A DNA stretch of 64,000 bases from an uncultured Agathobacter sp. (GTDB taxonomy: Bacteria > Bacillota > Clostridia > Lachnospirales > Lachnospiraceae): contig CAKRLV010000012.1 in NCBI GenBank assembly GCA_934359755.1, forward strand, positions 1 through 64,000. The letters run 5' to 3'. The position numbers and the translations under genes are program-made. The notes beneath the pieces are model-generated. The model worked only from the letters and a program-made list of their open reading frames with translations. It searched no databases and was not told the DNA's origin. Positions 9,026 to 17,806 of the stretch are shown here, one piece after another (the stretch's first letter is position 1; the number at the start of each line of letters is the position of its first letter).

Positions 9026-9050
9026 GTTGTGAAAGTGGAGAATTGAAAAG

Positions 9051-10109
9051 ATGAATACTTCTGTACATGGCGGTGATGTATATAGGAATAATGTGAGACT
9101 TGATTTCTCGGTGAATATTAATCCTATGGGCGTTGATGCACAAATTAAAAATAAATTAAATATCTCAATGGATGAAATAACCCATTATCCTGACCCACAG
9201 CAGATGAGGCTGCGCATTGCAATTGCGGATAGATTTCAATTATCCGAGGATAATATCGTATGTGGAAATGGTGCATCGGAACTTATTATGGCAGCGGTGC
9301 ATGCCATTCGCCCACGCAAAATAGTATGTCCGATTCCGTCGTTTTATGGATATGAGAGAGCTGCCTGGGCGTGCGGAGCTGAGCTTAGGTGCTATCCTCT
9401 TAAGGAAGAGAATGGATACAGACTGGATAGTGGGATTAAGAATTACCTGACACAGGATATTGATTTGCTTTTTCTTGCGAATCCGAATAATCCAGTAGGT
9501 GACAGGCTTGATGAAGAGTTGTTTGAAGATATTTTGGACATATGTCTTGAGAACAATATACTTGTGATTATAGATGAGTGCTTTATTGAGTTTCTGGGAC
9601 ACAGCAGATATGATGTGCGAACCAGGCTCAAAAGATACAGGAATCTCATGATACTTAGAGCCTTTACGAAGTTCTATGCAATACCAGGTGTAAGGCTTGG
9701 GTATATGATGTCGGCAAATGACAATCTGCTGGAAAAAATCAGACTGCAGCTGCCAGAATGGAATATATCAGTTTTTGCGGAGAACGCCGGAATTGCAGCA
9801 CTCAGGGTGGAGCATAATTACGCAAATACCTGTTTTTATATAAGGCGTGAAAGGAATTATCTCGAGACATTTATCAAGAGAGCATTCGAGGAAGTAGGAA
9901 AAGAGATAAAAATATATGATGGCGAGGCAAATTTCATATTGATGAGAACTGATGTTGAGTTGTATATGAGGCTTCTAAAAGAAGGAATTTTGATAAGAGA
10001 TTGCAGTGATTACAGAGGCCTTGGACGTGGTTATTATAGAATTGCAGTAAAGAACCATGAGGAAAATGAAGAATTTATTAGGATTTTGGAGAATTGCTTA
10101 AATGATTGA
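9051..10109 (+). CDS. cobD: Threonine-phosphate decarboxylase (CobD)
   Basis: 352 residues, fold-type I PLP enzyme. It starts with VHGGDVYRN and LDFSVNINPMG, typical of CobD, then has the aminotransferase landmarks NGASELI, FLANPNNPVGD, IIDECFIEF and the Schiff-base lysine region RAFTKFYAIPGVRLGY. It decarboxylates L-threonine-O-3-phosphate to aminopropanol phosphate for CbiB. Histidinol-phosphate aminotransferase is the close relative, but the position right after cbiB and the N-terminal HGG segment decide for CobD. Overlaps cbiC by eight bases. Confidence 0.93.
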   Translation: MNTSVHGGDVYRNNVRLDFSVNINPMGVDAQIKNKLNISMDEITHYPDPQQMRLRIAIADRFQLSEDNIVCGNGASELIMAAVHAIRPRKIVCPIPSFYGYERAAWACGAELRCYPLKEENGYRLDSGIKNYLTQDIDLLFLANPNNPVGDRLDEELFEDILDICLENNILVIIDECFIEFLGHSRYDVRTRLKRYRNLMILRAFTKFYAIPGVRLGYMMSANDNLLEKIRLQLPEWNISVFAENAGIAALRVEHNYANTCFYIRRERNYLETFIKRAFEEVGKEIKIYDGEANFILMRTDVELYMRLLKEGILIRDCSDYRGLGRGYYRIAVKNHEENEEFIRILENCLND

Positions 10110-10728
10110 ATATGTACTTCCAGCTGATATAGAGAAGAGAAGCTTTGAGATAATATCGCAGGAACTTGCGGAGAAGAATATAGTGCTGCCGGAGGAACAA
10201 AGACTTGTGACGATGAGGGCGATACATACTACAGCAGACTTTGATTATGCGGGTACCATGCGATATAGTGCAGATGCTGTGTCTGTTGCCAAAAATCTGC
10301 TGCAAAGTGGTGCGGATATAGTCACAGATACAAATATGGCATTTACAGGAATAAATAAGAAAAAGCTGGCGCAGTACGGTGGTCAGGCGCATTGCTTTAT
10401 GGCAGATGAAGATGTTGCAATAGAAGCCAAAAGGCGTCAGGTGACAAGGGCAACTGTAAGCATGGAGAAAGCCATGAGAATAGACAAGCCTGTTATATTT
10501 GCAATAGGGAATGCCCCGACAGCACTCATTTCATTGCATGAGATAATGCAAAAGACAGGAAAGAAGCCTGAATTTGTGATAGGTGTGCCAGTTGGATTTG
10601 TAAATGTGGAGGCTGCAAAAGAGCTGATCATGGAAAGTGACATACCATATATAGTAAATCAGGGGAGAAAAGGCGGAAGCAATGTGGCGGCAGCTATTTG
10701 CAACGCTTTGCTTTATCAGTTGGACTAA
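10102..10728 (+). CDS. cbiC: Cobalt-precorrin-8 methylmutase (CbiC)
   Basis: 208 residues, usual length. It moves the C11 methyl group to C12, giving cobyrinic acid. Family features are the substrate-contact segment RAIHTTADFDYAGTMRYS with the conserved His, the DTNMAFTGINK stretch, and the ending PVGFVNVEAAKE followed by NQGRKGGSNVAAA. The ATG overlaps the end of cobD by eight bases. Confidence 0.95.
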   Translation: MIEYVLPADIEKRSFEIISQELAEKNIVLPEEQRLVTMRAIHTTADFDYAGTMRYSADAVSVAKNLLQSGADIVTDTNMAFTGINKKKLAQYGGQAHCFMADEDVAIEAKRRQVTRATVSMEKAMRIDKPVIFAIGNAPTALISLHEIMQKTGKKPEFVIGVPVGFVNVEAAKELIMESDIPYIVNQGRKGGSNVAAAICNALLYQLD

Positions 10729-10743
10729 TTTGGAGAGAAATAT

Positions 10744-11874
10744 ATGAGATATGGGTTCACAACAGGAAGTTGTGCCGCGGCAGCGTCTAAAGCCGCAGTT
10801 TATATGCTTTTAACTGGAAAAGAAAAACAGGATATAACTATTGAAACACCTAAGGGAATAACCTTTCATGCACAGATTGTTGATATAAAAAGGGCTGAAA
10901 AGTGGGTGAGTTGTGCTGTGATTAAGGATGGTGGAGATGATCCGGATGTGACAACAGGTGCTCATATCGTAGCCAGGGTATCAATAGATGATATTACAAA
11001 GCAGACAGATGACTGTGAGATTAAAATAGATGGTGGAGCTGGAGTTGGAAGAGTTACAAAGCCAGGTTTGGACCAGCCGGTTGGTAATGCGGCAATCAAT
11101 CATGTCCCGAGGCAGATGATTGAGGAAGAAGTACGTCAGGTCTGTGAAATATGCGATTTTAAAGGGAAAATTGACATTTTGATTAGTGTTCCGGAGGGTG
11201 AAGAAATTGCTAAAAATACGTTTAATCCGCACCTGGGCGTGGTGAGCGGCATTTCTATACTAGGCACATCAGGGATTGTTGAGCCGATGAGTTCGCAGGC
11301 TCTTCTTGATACAATTGAAGTAGAAATCCGACAGAAAAGAGCAATGGGATATAAAGTTCTTGCCGTGTCTCCAGGGAATTATGGACTTGATTTCATGAAG
11401 AATACATATGGTTATGACCTTGAATTGAGCGTTAAGTGTAGTAATTTTATTGGGGCTGCAATCGATATGGCAAGAGATATGGGATTTGAGAAGATGCTGC
11501 TGACAGGTCATATAGGAAAGCTTGTAAAGGTCGCTGGCGGTATGATGAATACTCATTCTAAAGAGGGGGACTGCAGATTAGAACTTATGTCATGCGCAGC
11601 ACTCGTGTCAGGTGCAGATAATGCCACTCTTCTAAGAATACTCGACTGTGTAACGACTGAGGAGGCCATTGCTCAGATAAAGAAGGCTGCAGGTGGTGAA
11701 GAATTGTTTAGAAAGACGATGGACTACCTGATAGAAAAAATTTATTTTTACCTGAATAAAAGAGCAACAGGCAAATTGAATGTCGAATGCATAATGTATT
11801 CTAATGATTATGGAGAATTGGCAAGAAGCAGGCAGGCTTTGGAATATTTAGAACAGCTAAGGAATTTTTCATAG
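10744..11874 (+). CDS. cbiD: Cobalt-precorrin-5B (C1)-methyltransferase (CbiD)
   Basis: 376 residues. The N-terminus RYGFTTGSCAAAASKAA is the family hallmark, followed by KDGGDDPDVTTGAHI and GAGVGRVTKPGL. Further on GTSGIVEPMSSQAL and GHIGKLVKVAGGMMNTHS are also characteristic. CbiD methylates C1 in the anaerobic pathway, and its presence is a strong marker that this is the cobalt-early route. Ribosome site ggagag precedes the ATG. Confidence 0.96.
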   Translation: MRYGFTTGSCAAAASKAAVYMLLTGKEKQDITIETPKGITFHAQIVDIKRAEKWVSCAVIKDGGDDPDVTTGAHIVARVSIDDITKQTDDCEIKIDGGAGVGRVTKPGLDQPVGNAAINHVPRQMIEEEVRQVCEICDFKGKIDILISVPEGEEIAKNTFNPHLGVVSGISILGTSGIVEPMSSQALLDTIEVEIRQKRAMGYKVLAVSPGNYGLDFMKNTYGYDLELSVKCSNFIGAAIDMARDMGFEKMLLTGHIGKLVKVAGGMMNTHSKEGDCRLELMSCAALVSGADNATLLRILDCVTTEEAIAQIKKAAGGEELFRKTMDYLIEKIYFYLNKRATGKLNVECIMYSNDYGELARSRQALEYLEQLRNFS

Positions 11875-11909
11875 GCAGATAACAGTATAGAGATAGACGG
11901 GAGAGAAAA

Positions 11910-12668
11910 ATGGTACATTTTGTTGGAGCGGGAAGCGGTGCAGTGGATTTGATTACTGTACGTGGAATGAGATATCTGGAAAATGCGGATGTGATAATAT
12001 ATGCAGGATCTCTGGTGAATCCACAGCTGCTTGAATATGCAAAAGAAGGCTGCGAGATTTATAACAGCGCGGTTATGACACTAGATGAAGTTGTAGATGT
12101 GATGAAAAAAGCGGATGAACAGGGCAAGGATATAGTGAGACTTCATACTGGCGAGCCGAGTATATATGGAGCGGTAAGAGAACAGATGGATGAGCTGGAT
12201 GAATTAACAATATCATATGACAGCTGTCCAGGTGTATCAGCTTGTTTTGGCGCGGCTTCAATGTTAAATCTTGAATATACTTTGCCAGAAGTGTCACAAT
12301 CTCTCATCATTACAAGGATGGCAGGACGTACATCTGTGCCTGAGAAAGAAAGCATAGAAAGTTTTGCAGCACATCAGGCGTCTATGGCGATATATTTAAG
12401 TACAGGGATGCTTGATGAGTTAAGTAAAAGGTTGATAGAGGGCGGATATAAGAAAGATACACCAGCTGCACTGGTATATAAGGCAACCTGGGAAGATGAG
12501 AAGGCATTTATCTGCACAGTTGAAACCCTGGCAGAGACCGCTTTTGCAAATGGAATCAGAAAAACTGCAATTGTTCTTGTGGGGGATGCAATCGCGCATC
12601 AAAGCTACGAGAAGTCAAGGCTTTATGCAGCAGATTTTGAGACTGAATTCAGAAAGAAGAAAGAATGA
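11910..12668 (+). CDS. cbiF: Cobalt-precorrin-4 (C11)-methyltransferase (CbiF)
   Basis: 252 residues, a SAM-dependent tetrapyrrole methylase. The typical segments are MVHFVGAGSGAVDLITVRG at the N-terminus, YAGSLVNP, RLHTGEPSIYGAVREQ, and the SYDSCPGVSACFGAAS loop of the C11 enzymes. CbiF acts after CbiH and before CbiG. Ribosome site gggagag lies just ahead of the ATG. Confidence 0.94.
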   Translation: MVHFVGAGSGAVDLITVRGMRYLENADVIIYAGSLVNPQLLEYAKEGCEIYNSAVMTLDEVVDVMKKADEQGKDIVRLHTGEPSIYGAVREQMDELDELTISYDSCPGVSACFGAASMLNLEYTLPEVSQSLIITRMAGRTSVPEKESIESFAAHQASMAIYLSTGMLDELSKRLIEGGYKKDTPAALVYKATWEDEKAFICTVETLAETAFANGIRKTAIVLVGDAIAHQSYEKSRLYAADFETEFRKKKE

Positions 12669-12678
12669 TGGTTAAAGC

Positions 12679-13860
12679 ATGATAGTTCAGATAGCATTTT
12701 TTACAGAACAGGGAAGGAAAACTGCATATCAGATAGAAAATCAGATAGAAAATCAGATAGAAAATCAGACTGGAAATCAGATAGAAAATCAGATGGAAGC
12801 AGATTTTGTATGCGATTTTTATGACAAGAGCAAATGTACGTTGTCAGAATGGACGCAGAAAGCTTTCTCTGGCAAAAGTGCACTTATTTTTGTGGGAGCA
12901 GCGGGAATTGCTGTCAGAACAATTGCACCATTTGTGAAGGATAAGCTGACAGACAGCCCTGTGATAGTAGTTGATGAGAAAGGAAAGTTTGTTATTCCTA
13001 TTTTATCAGGACATGTTGGTGGTGCTAATGAGCTGTCGAGGTTAGTGGCAGGCAAAATTGGTGCAACGCCGGTAATTACTACGGCTACCGATATCAATGA
13101 TGTTTTTTCGATAGATGTATTTGCAGTCAGAAATCATCTCGAAATCATGAAGAAAAAAGGTATACAGCATGTATCATCAAAGCTGTTAAGGCATGAGGTG
13201 GTCACAATATCTTTTCCGCTAGAGAGGAGAGCGAGTATATCAGGTTATGTTTCAGAGCAGGAAGACATATCATCCTGTATTTCAGAGAACGCGGATGTGT
13301 CATCAGATATTCCAGAGAACACGGATGTGCCATCAGATATTCCAGAGAACGCGGATGTGTCATCAGATATCCCAGGGGGATTTATATATGTCAAATATCC
13401 GCCACGGAGGAATATAGATGTCATAATATCGGATGATGATGAGGTGCTTGATTTGGCAGTGCTGCCGCTTAGACCGCGCACAAAAGTGCTTGGTGTAGGA
13501 TGCAAACAGGGCAGGACGTGCGAAGATATCGAGAGAATAATTCAAGAGTGCGGTGTGCAGATGCATGAAGTATGTGCCATAGCATCAATAGATGTCAAAA
13601 AAAATGAAGCAGGACTTATAGAATTGGCGGGTAAAAACAGGCTGGATTTTGTCACATACACTGCTGAGGAGCTTATGCAGGCAGAAGGTGAATTTACAGC
13701 ATCCGAGTTTGTAAAAAATACGGTAGGTGTTGATAATGTATGTGAACGTGCCGCTGTTTTATGCGCAGGCAAAAATGGAAAATTGATTCAGAAAAAGGCG
13801 GCAGGGAATGGAGTGACTCTTGCTGTAGCACAGAGAGACTGGAGGATAAGCTTTGGATAA
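12679..13860 (+). CDS. cbiG: Cobalt-precorrin-5A hydrolase (CbiG)
   Basis: 393 residues. It opens the delta-lactone of cobalt-precorrin-5A with loss of a two-carbon unit as acetaldehyde. The middle of the N-terminal half has the CbiG signatures IFVGAAGIAVRTIAPFV and PILSGHVGGANELS. The C-terminal domain begins near LGVGCKQGRTCEDIE and includes ASIDVKKNEAGL. Two stretches are foreign to the family: residues 18-37 are five QIEN-like 4-residue units, and residues 203-232 are three 10-residue units like ENADVSSDIP in the inter-domain linker. Both come from perfect or near-perfect DNA repeats. The 3' end overlaps cbiH by eight bases. Confidence 0.93.
   Translation: MIVQIAFFTEQGRKTAYQIENQIENQIENQTGNQIENQMEADFVCDFYDKSKCTLSEWTQKAFSGKSALIFVGAAGIAVRTIAPFVKDKLTDSPVIVVDEKGKFVIPILSGHVGGANELSRLVAGKIGATPVITTATDINDVFSIDVFAVRNHLEIMKKKGIQHVSSKLLRHEVVTISFPLERRASISGYVSEQEDISSCISENADVSSDIPENTDVPSDIPENADVSSDIPGGFIYVKYPPRRNIDVIISDDDEVLDLAVLPLRPRTKVLGVGCKQGRTCEDIERIIQECGVQMHEVCAIASIDVKKNEAGLIELAGKNRLDFVTYTAEELMQAEGEFTASEFVKNTVGVDNVCERAAVLCAGKNGKLIQKKAAGNGVTLAVAQRDWRISFG
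12730..12789 (+). repeat. In-frame 12-bp tandem repeat in cbiG (N-terminal)
   Basis: Five copies of cagatagaaaat (the fourth is cagactggaaat) encode QIEN units at residues 18-37. A sixth degenerate copy follows. Confidence 0.9.
13285..13374 (+). repeat. In-frame 30-bp tandem repeat in cbiG (linker)
   Basis: Three 30-bp units encode ENADVSSDIP, ENTDVPSDIP and ENADVSSDIP at residues 203-232. A decayed related segment precedes them. Confidence 0.9.
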
Positions 13861-14590
13861 GAAAATCATTTATGTTGTGGGAATGGGACCAGGAGAAGAA
13901 TCTAAGATGACTGGTGAGGCATTGCAGATACTGGATGAGTGTGATGTGATTGTCGGATACACCGTGTATCTTGGACTTCTGGGTGAGCGATATGCGGACA
14001 AAGAATTTTTGTCCACACCGATGAAGCAGGAGATACAGCGATGTGAAATGTGTTTTGAAGAAGCCGAAAAAGGCAAAAAGGTAGCTATGATTTGCAGCGG
14101 AGATGCTGGAATATACGGCATGGCGTCTTTGATGTATGAGATAGGTGAGCGTTATCCACAGACAGAGCTTGTTGTAGTGCCTGGAATTACGGCGGCAAAC
14201 AGCGGTGCAGCGGAGCTTGGAGCACCACTCAACCATGACTTTTGTGTAATAAGCCTGAGTGACCTTCTGACACCATGGGAAGTCATAGAAAAAAGATTAA
14301 AAGCCGCAGCTTATGGTGATTTTTGTATAGCAATTTACAATCCATCAAGCAAGAAAAGGGCAGATTATCTCCAGAAAGCATGTGACATACTTATGGAAAG
14401 CGGTGTTGAGGAGCAGAGGGCTTGTGGATATGTAAGAAATATAGGACGTGAGGGAACACAGACTTTTACCTGTAGCATACGTCAGCTGCGCGATGAAAAG
14501 GTGGATATGTTCACAACAGTATTCATTGGTAACTCTCAATCCAGAATATTAAATGGCAGACTAATTACTAAAAGAGGATATAATTTATGA
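13853..14590 (+). CDS. cbiH: Cobalt-precorrin-3 (C17)-methyltransferase (CbiH)
   Basis: 245 residues. It methylates C17 with ring contraction. The start is a TTG at 13853 with GGAGG eight bases upstream, inside the end of cbiG. Motifs are IYVVGMGPGEESKMTGEA, GYTVYLGLL, MICSGDAGIYGMASLM, PGITAANSGAAELGAPLNHD, and the ending AIYNPSSKKRADYL, all typical of the C17 family. It overlaps the next start by ATGA (14587-14590). Confidence 0.95.
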   Translation: MDKKIIYVVGMGPGEESKMTGEALQILDECDVIVGYTVYLGLLGERYADKEFLSTPMKQEIQRCEMCFEEAEKGKKVAMICSGDAGIYGMASLMYEIGERYPQTELVVVPGITAANSGAAELGAPLNHDFCVISLSDLLTPWEVIEKRLKAAAYGDFCIAIYNPSSKKRADYLQKACDILMESGVEEQRACGYVRNIGREGTQTFTCSIRQLRDEKVDMFTTVFIGNSQSRILNGRLITKRGYNL

Positions 14591-16668
14591 GTGAAATCCT
14601 GATATTTGCAGGAACTACAGAAGGAAGAATGCTTGCAGAGCGTTTATCAGCACAGAACGTAAAATGTATAGTCTGTGTTGCAACTGAATATGGAAATGAA
14701 CTCATGCCAGATTTACCCGGCGTGCAAAAAAGAGTAGGACGTCTTAGCACTGATGAGATGATAGAGCTTATGTATGGGAAGAAAATAGACATTACCGTAG
14801 ATGCGACGCATCCATTTGCTACAGTTGTCTCTGAAAATATCAGACAGGCATGCGGGCAGGCGGATGTAGAATATATCAGGTTAAAAAGGCAGACAGCATC
14901 GTTGTTTGAAAATGACAATGTAAGGATTTTTGAAGACAATGAAGCGTGTGCTATGGCGCTTGAAAATACTAAGGGAAATATACTTCTTACAACAGGAAGC
15001 AAGGAACTTGACATATATTGCAGGGATGAAAATGTCAGAAACCGTCTGTATGTGAGAGTACTTCCAGGAGAGGAAAGTATCAATATATGTAGTAAAGCAG
15101 GGATTGCAAGAAAGAATATAATTGCGATGCAGGGACCATTTTCGCAGCAACTAAACGAGGCGCTTATCAGGCAGTTTGACATAAAATACCTTGTGACAAA
15201 GGAAAGTGGCAAAGCGGGAGGACTTGATGAGAAACTTCTTGCGGCAGGAGCATGTGGTATTGACGCATATCTGATTGGCTCGCCAGATCACAGCGACGGG
15301 ATGTCGCTTGAGCAGGTACTTTTTGAGCTTATGGGCATAGAGAAGGTGAACATACAGAATGTGAACATACAGAATGTGAATATACAAAATGTGAATATAC
15401 AGAATGTGAATATACAGCCAAAGAATGTGGAATTAATGAAGATTGAACCAGCGAAAATAAGTCTTGTAGGAATCGGAATGGGGACAAATGCTCTTTTGAC
15501 ATTGGATGCAAAGGCAGCTATTGAACAGGCGGACTATCTGATTGGTGCAGAACGTATGATAGAGTCGTATAACGCACGAATTGAGAAGAAAGCAGTCTAT
15601 ATGCCCGACGATATTGCTGAATATATAGCAGATAAGAAAGGTTATATTACGATTCTATTTTCTGGTGACAGCGGCTTTTATAGCGGCTGCAAGAAAGTGT
15701 GTGATAGATTGAAGTCTGAAGGATACGCAGACGTAAGGGTAATCCCAGGAATATCTTCAATTTCCTATATTTCATCGAAAACTGGTATACCATGGTCAGA
15801 GTCTGAGATATTCAGTATACATGGAAGAGGCGGTTCCGACAGAATAATGGGAGAATTGTATGATAAGGTGATTCATAATGAACGGATATTTTTGCTTATG
15901 TCGGGACTGTCAGATGTACATCGTGTGGCAGAAGAATTACAGTGCTGTCCGCAAGTTGAGATTGTATTGGGGCGGAATCTATCATATGACGATGAATCGG
16001 TTGAAGTTCTAAGTCCACAGCAATGCATGTCGAAGACAAAAGAGGGGCTATATACAGCTATAATACTTAATCATGCACCGCTCGCCAGAAAAGTGACGAA
16101 CTCGCACAGAGATGACGAGTTTATCAGGGGAAAAGTTCCTATGACAAAGGAGGAAGTTCGTACCATATCAATAAGTAAGCTTGGGCTGGATGAGAATGCG
16201 GTTGTATGGGACGTGGGAAGCGGAACAGGTTCTATTGCTGTGGAAATTGCAGGATACTCTCCGAAGATAGAAGTGTATGCGATAGAATGTAAGGACGAAG
16301 CAGTAGCGTTAATCAAAGAAAATGCCGCCAAATTCAAAGTTCACAATGTGAAAGTCTGTCAGAGCAAAGCACCACAAGGGCTGGAAGAACTAAATAAACC
16401 ATCGCATGTATTTATAGGCGGAAGTGGCGGAGAACTTGAAGAGATTCTTGATATAGTATATAGCAGAAATCGGACTGCGAAGGTTGTAGTAAATGCAGTA
16501 AGCCTTGAAACAATTGCACAGGTGACCGCACTTGCCGCGACATTGCCAATACGTGATTTTGAAGCGGTTACACTGTCTGTAAGCCGTTCGCGAACGGTCG
16601 GAAAGTATAACCTGATGCAGGCGGAGAATCCAGTGACAATATTTTCATTCCAGTTTTGTGAAAAATAG
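14587..16668 (+). CDS. cbiJET: CbiJ-CbiE-CbiT fusion: precorrin-6A reductase plus C5/C15 methyltransferase-decarboxylase
   Basis: 693 residues with three enzyme domains in one chain. Residues 1 to about 250 are cobalt-precorrin-6A reductase (LIFAGTTEGRMLAERL; DATHPFA; VTKESGKAGGLDEKL). Residues 254-278 are five VNIQN-type repeats acting as a linker. About 290-490 is the CbiE C5-methyltransferase (SLVGIGMGT; LFSGDSGFYSG; IPGISSISYI). About 505-693 is CbiT, the C15-methyltransferase/decarboxylase, with the SAM-binding VWDVGSGTGSIAVEIA. CbiE-CbiT fusion is well known as CobL; the extra CbiJ at the N-terminus makes consecutive reduction and methylation steps available on one polypeptide. Confidence 0.93.
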   Translation: MSEILIFAGTTEGRMLAERLSAQNVKCIVCVATEYGNELMPDLPGVQKRVGRLSTDEMIELMYGKKIDITVDATHPFATVVSENIRQACGQADVEYIRLKRQTASLFENDNVRIFEDNEACAMALENTKGNILLTTGSKELDIYCRDENVRNRLYVRVLPGEESINICSKAGIARKNIIAMQGPFSQQLNEALIRQFDIKYLVTKESGKAGGLDEKLLAAGACGIDAYLIGSPDHSDGMSLEQVLFELMGIEKVNIQNVNIQNVNIQNVNIQNVNIQPKNVELMKIEPAKISLVGIGMGTNALLTLDAKAAIEQADYLIGAERMIESYNARIEKKAVYMPDDIAEYIADKKGYITILFSGDSGFYSGCKKVCDRLKSEGYADVRVIPGISSISYISSKTGIPWSESEIFSIHGRGGSDRIMGELYDKVIHNERIFLLMSGLSDVHRVAEELQCCPQVEIVLGRNLSYDDESVEVLSPQQCMSKTKEGLYTAIILNHAPLARKVTNSHRDDEFIRGKVPMTKEEVRTISISKLGLDENAVVWDVGSGTGSIAVEIAGYSPKIEVYAIECKDEAVALIKENAAKFKVHNVKVCQSKAPQGLEELNKPSHVFIGGSGGELEEILDIVYSRNRTAKVVVNAVSLETIAQVTALAATLPIRDFEAVTLSVSRSRTVGKYNLMQAENPVTIFSFQFCEK
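15346..15420 (+). repeat. In-frame 15-bp tandem repeat in the CbiJ-CbiE linker
   Basis: Five 15-bp units (gtgaacatacagaat and close variants) encode VNIQN repeats, residues 254-278. They sit exactly at the boundary between the reductase and methyltransferase domains. Confidence 0.92.
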
Positions 16669-16671
16669 GAT

Positions 16672-16783
16672 GATATGAGCACGATGATATGAGCACGATA
16701 ATAAGAGCACGATGATAAGAACGCTATAATGTGAACATTATAATAAGAGCACGATAATAAGAGCACGATAATAAGAACGCAAT
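16672..16783. repeat. 14-bp intergenic tandem repeat
   Basis: About seven imperfect copies of a 14-base unit (gagcacgataataa and variants) fill the gap between the cbiJET fusion and the next gene, so no ordinary ribosome site is visible there. The unit is not a multiple of three and no protein crosses it. Confidence 0.85.
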
Positions 16784-16786
16784 AAT

Positions 16787-17791
16787 ATGAATCCAAGAAG
16801 CAAAAAAAATATAGTAAATGCAAATAGTACAGTAAATGCAAATAATGCAGTAGATGCAAATAATACAAATAACAATCTAAATGATGCTATAGGCGCCGAT
16901 AAGGCACACTTCCATCTTCCAGGTTTGTTTGAATTCTACGAATTGTACAAGATATTTCTGCCATTGTTTCGTGAACACAGGGAGTATTTCTACGAATGGT
17001 GTGATATCGGGTCGATATATGGAGCACCAGCGGATTGCATCTGGGGTGGCGGCAGAGTGGGATTTGGTTATCACGATCCCAAAGAAGTGTTAGAATTAAT
17101 GGAAGAGTATGGAATATCTGCACGGCTTACCTTCAGCAATTCACTGCTGGAGAAAGAGCATCTTACGGACAGAAAATGTAATATGCTTTGTGATATGTTC
17201 GCAGACGGTAAATCGGCAAAGAATGGTGTGATAGTCCATTCCGATTTGTTAATGAATTACATCAGGCAAAAATATCCAGAATTGTATTTTGTATCATCCA
17301 CCACGAAAGTGCTGACTGATTTCAGGCAATTTCAGGATGAACTAAAAAGGGATGATTTTCTGTATGTAGTACCAGATTTTCGCCTGAATAAGGAGTTTGA
17401 CAGGCTACAAGAACTGCCACAGCACCTAAAAGATAAAGTGGAATTTCTCTGCAATGAATGCTGCTGGATTGACTGTTACGACAGGAAGAACTGCTACGAG
17501 AATGTAAGCCGCAAGAACTTAGGTGAAGACTGCATGGAGCATGAATGTGTGGCACCAGGCGCAAATGAAGGATACAAATTCTCAAAAGCAAAGGAAAATC
17601 CAGCTTTTATAGGTATAGATGATATCCAAAATACATACATTCCAATGGGATTTTCCAATTATAAGATCGAGGGAAGAGGTCTGGGCAGTGCCCTGATTTT
17701 GGAATTTTTATTGTACTATATGACAAGACCAGAGTATCAGATACATGTAAGAGAGCATGTGTACCTTGACAGTATGCTTGATTTGTTTTAG
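16787..17791 (+). CDS. Unrecognised cysteine-rich protein within the cobalamin run, possibly U32/UbiU-like
   Basis: 334 residues. After an N-terminal run of VNANxx repeats (residues 10-27) the conserved-looking part starts at FHLPGLFEFYELY. It contains CNECCWIDC and further cysteines (eight in about 33 residues: CNECC, DC, NC, DC, EC), so an iron-sulfur or zinc site is plausible. The segment NYKIEGRGLG resembles the IEGR-type motif of U32 peptidase-like proteins such as UbiU/UbiV and YhbU, and the Cys cluster is in a comparable place. This similarity is by eye and weak. It lies between cbiJET and cbiA with the same orientation, so a role in anaerobic corrinoid synthesis is an inference from context. 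None of the missing pathway enzymes (cobaltochelatase, CbiL) matches it. Confidence 0.72.
   Translation: MNPRSKKNIVNANSTVNANNAVDANNTNNNLNDAIGADKAHFHLPGLFEFYELYKIFLPLFREHREYFYEWCDIGSIYGAPADCIWGGGRVGFGYHDPKEVLELMEEYGISARLTFSNSLLEKEHLTDRKCNMLCDMFADGKSAKNGVIVHSDLLMNYIRQKYPELYFVSSTTKVLTDFRQFQDELKRDDFLYVVPDFRLNKEFDRLQELPQHLKDKVEFLCNECCWIDCYDRKNCYENVSRKNLGEDCMEHECVAPGANEGYKFSKAKENPAFIGIDDIQNTYIPMGFSNYKIEGRGLGSALILEFLLYYMTRPEYQIHVREHVYLDSMLDLF
16814..16867 (+). repeat. In-frame 18-bp tandem repeat at the N-terminus of the cysteine-rich protein
   Basis: Three 18-bp units (gtaaatgcaaatagtaca and variants) encode VNANST, VNANNA and VDANNT. They begin nine codons after the ATG and precede the first conserved-looking segment, so they add a disordered extension. 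Confidence 0.85.
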
Positions 17792-17806
17792 ATAGAGGGG
17801 ACGATA

